A DNA stretch of 64,000 bases, taken from Cellulomonas edaphi (GTDB lineage Bacteria > Actinomycetota > Actinomycetes > Actinomycetales > Cellulomonadaceae). Positions 63,596 through 64,000 of this stretch are shown here, in pieces (positions within the stretch are counted from its first letter, which is position 1; each line of letters opens with the position of its first letter). The notes beneath the pieces are model-generated. The model saw only the letters and a program-made list of their open reading frames with translations, was not told where the DNA came from and did no database searches. The DNA lies in the NCBI RefSeq assembly GCF_030362815.1, contig NZ_JAUCGR010000001.1, forward strand, positions 1-64,000. Direction: 5' to 3'. A program made the translations under genes and the position numbers.

Positions 63596-63860
63596 CATCG
63601 CTTCGCCGATTCCGCTCGCTGGCGCCGATCGTTTCGCCGATTCCGCATCGCAGGCTCCGATCGATTCGCCGATTCCGCATTGCAGGCTCCGAACGTTTCG
63701 CCGATTCCGCATCGCAGGCTCCAATCGATTCGCCGATTCCGCATCGCTGGCGCCGATCGTTTCGCCGATTCCGCATCGGTGGCGCCGATCGTTTCGCCGA
63801 TTCCGCACCGATTCGCCGATTGCAACCGGCGAACTGATGGCGAATCGGCGAAATGAGGAG
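63596..63860. repeat. 32-bp tandem array with palindromic terminal segment
   Basis: Six units (the first of 31 bp, five of 32 bp: 63601-63631, 63632-63663, 63664-63695, 63696-63727, 63728-63759, 63760-63791) and a partial seventh unit share the core TTTCGCCGATTCCGCATCGC. The last unit runs into GATTGCAACCGGCGAACTGAT and an inverted CGAATCGGCGAAATG end. The flanks match the short element at 24733-24807. Repeats are contiguous, with no spacers. Confidence 0.9.
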
Positions 63861-63906
63861 TGCGCGTGCTGGGGAAAGGTGTGCGCAGGTGCACGCCGCG
63901 CTACCG

Positions 63907-64000
63907 ATCCCCCATCGCGGGCTCCGATCGATCCGCCATCGCGAGCTCCGATCGATCCGCCAGCTCCGATCGATCCGCCAGCTCCGATCGATCCGCCAGC
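63907..64000. repeat. 18/24-bp tandem array reaching the window edge
   Basis: Two 24-bp units (63907-63930 and 63931-63954) are followed by 18-bp units ATCCGCCAGCTCCGATCG (63955-63972 and 63973-63990) and a partial one. The units share GCTCCGATCGAT with the 32-bp array. The array continues beyond the window, so its size is unknown. Confidence 0.85.

Larger units (their letters stand above)
63564..64000. other. Gene-free repeat region at the right edge
   Basis: The stretch after the class V aminotransferase holds two unrelated-length tandem arrays (63596-63860 and 63907-64000) and 40 bases of ordinary sequence between them. Many frames remain open through it only because repeats lack stop codons; I see no gene. 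Confidence 0.8.

Noticed and set aside
61515-63776. LysR protein extended through the repeat region
   Set aside because: Translation upstream of residue 1 consists of antisense of the aminotransferase gene and repeat-derived sequence, not LysR homology.
63596-64000. CRISPR array
   Set aside because: Units follow one another without spacers, sequence changes are scattered point differences, and no cas genes are nearby. It is a tandem repeat.

Overview
The window is about 64 kb of chromosomal DNA from a very GC-rich actinobacterium. GTG starts, ATGA/GTGA/TGATG start-stop overlaps and long antisense shadow frames are common. Secreted multi-domain carbohydrate-active proteins behind a LacI regulator with CelR-like AGCGCTCTCCC operators suggest a plant- or polysaccharide-degrading member of the Micrococcales, most likely Cellulomonas or a relative (inference; no 16S rRNA gene is present). 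I see no insertion sequence, prophage, CRISPR array or tRNA.

Layout. 0.2-4 kb: purL, a DUF2599 lipoprotein and a LapA-like membrane protein. 4-10.7 kb: a fatty-acid module, with an acyl-CoA oxidase-like flavoenzyme and TetR gene diverging from thiolase, FabG4-type reductase and MaoC/HtdX-type hydratase. 10.8-12.7 kb: a GNAT enzyme, a pentapeptide-repeat protein and a fasciclin protein. 12.8-16.2 kb: a sulfur/methionine locus, with a cysteine desulfurase-like gene diverging from rhodanese-metZ. Its 383-bp intergenic region carries two riboswitches of different SAM-binding classes, SAM-IV on the minus strand and SAM-I on the plus strand. 16.3-26.3 kb: small oxidoreductase, GNAT and hypothetical genes interleaved with purine genes purQ, purS, purC, purD and purA; purL lies 17 kb from purQ. 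26.4-33.5 kb: DUF3151, a partner-switching module (STAS, PAS-GAF-SpoIIE-HATPase, STAS), class II fructose-bisphosphate aldolase, a SPOUT methyltransferase, DedA and a HAD phosphatase, an order recalling the mycobacterial purA-fba neighbourhood. 33.5-37.5 kb: a four-gene iron-siderophore ABC operon behind a DtxR/IdeR-like box. 37.5-49.7 kb: lemA, pyrE, an SDR, recQ overlapping a SWIM-SNF2 helicase, an aldo-keto reductase, trmL, a serine hydrolase and a GGDEF protein. 49.7-57 kb: LacI regulator, a three-CBM32 glycoside hydrolase, a CBM32-DUF1996 protein and an unusual papain-like plus MIR-domain protein. 57-63.6 kb: clpC, a SanA/YdcF protein, a HAD phosphatase, and a LysR regulator diverging from a class V aminotransferase.

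The most notable features are the paired SAM riboswitches around a possible complete sulfur-relay route to methionine, the papain-MIR protein, the CBM32-DUF1996 protein, and a dispersed repeat. That repeat occurs as a short copy between purD and purA and as an expanded 32-bp tandem array at 63.6 kb, followed by a second array running off the right edge. Start sites were chosen from Shine-Dalgarno sequences and overlaps. Family calls come from motifs read by eye, without database searches.
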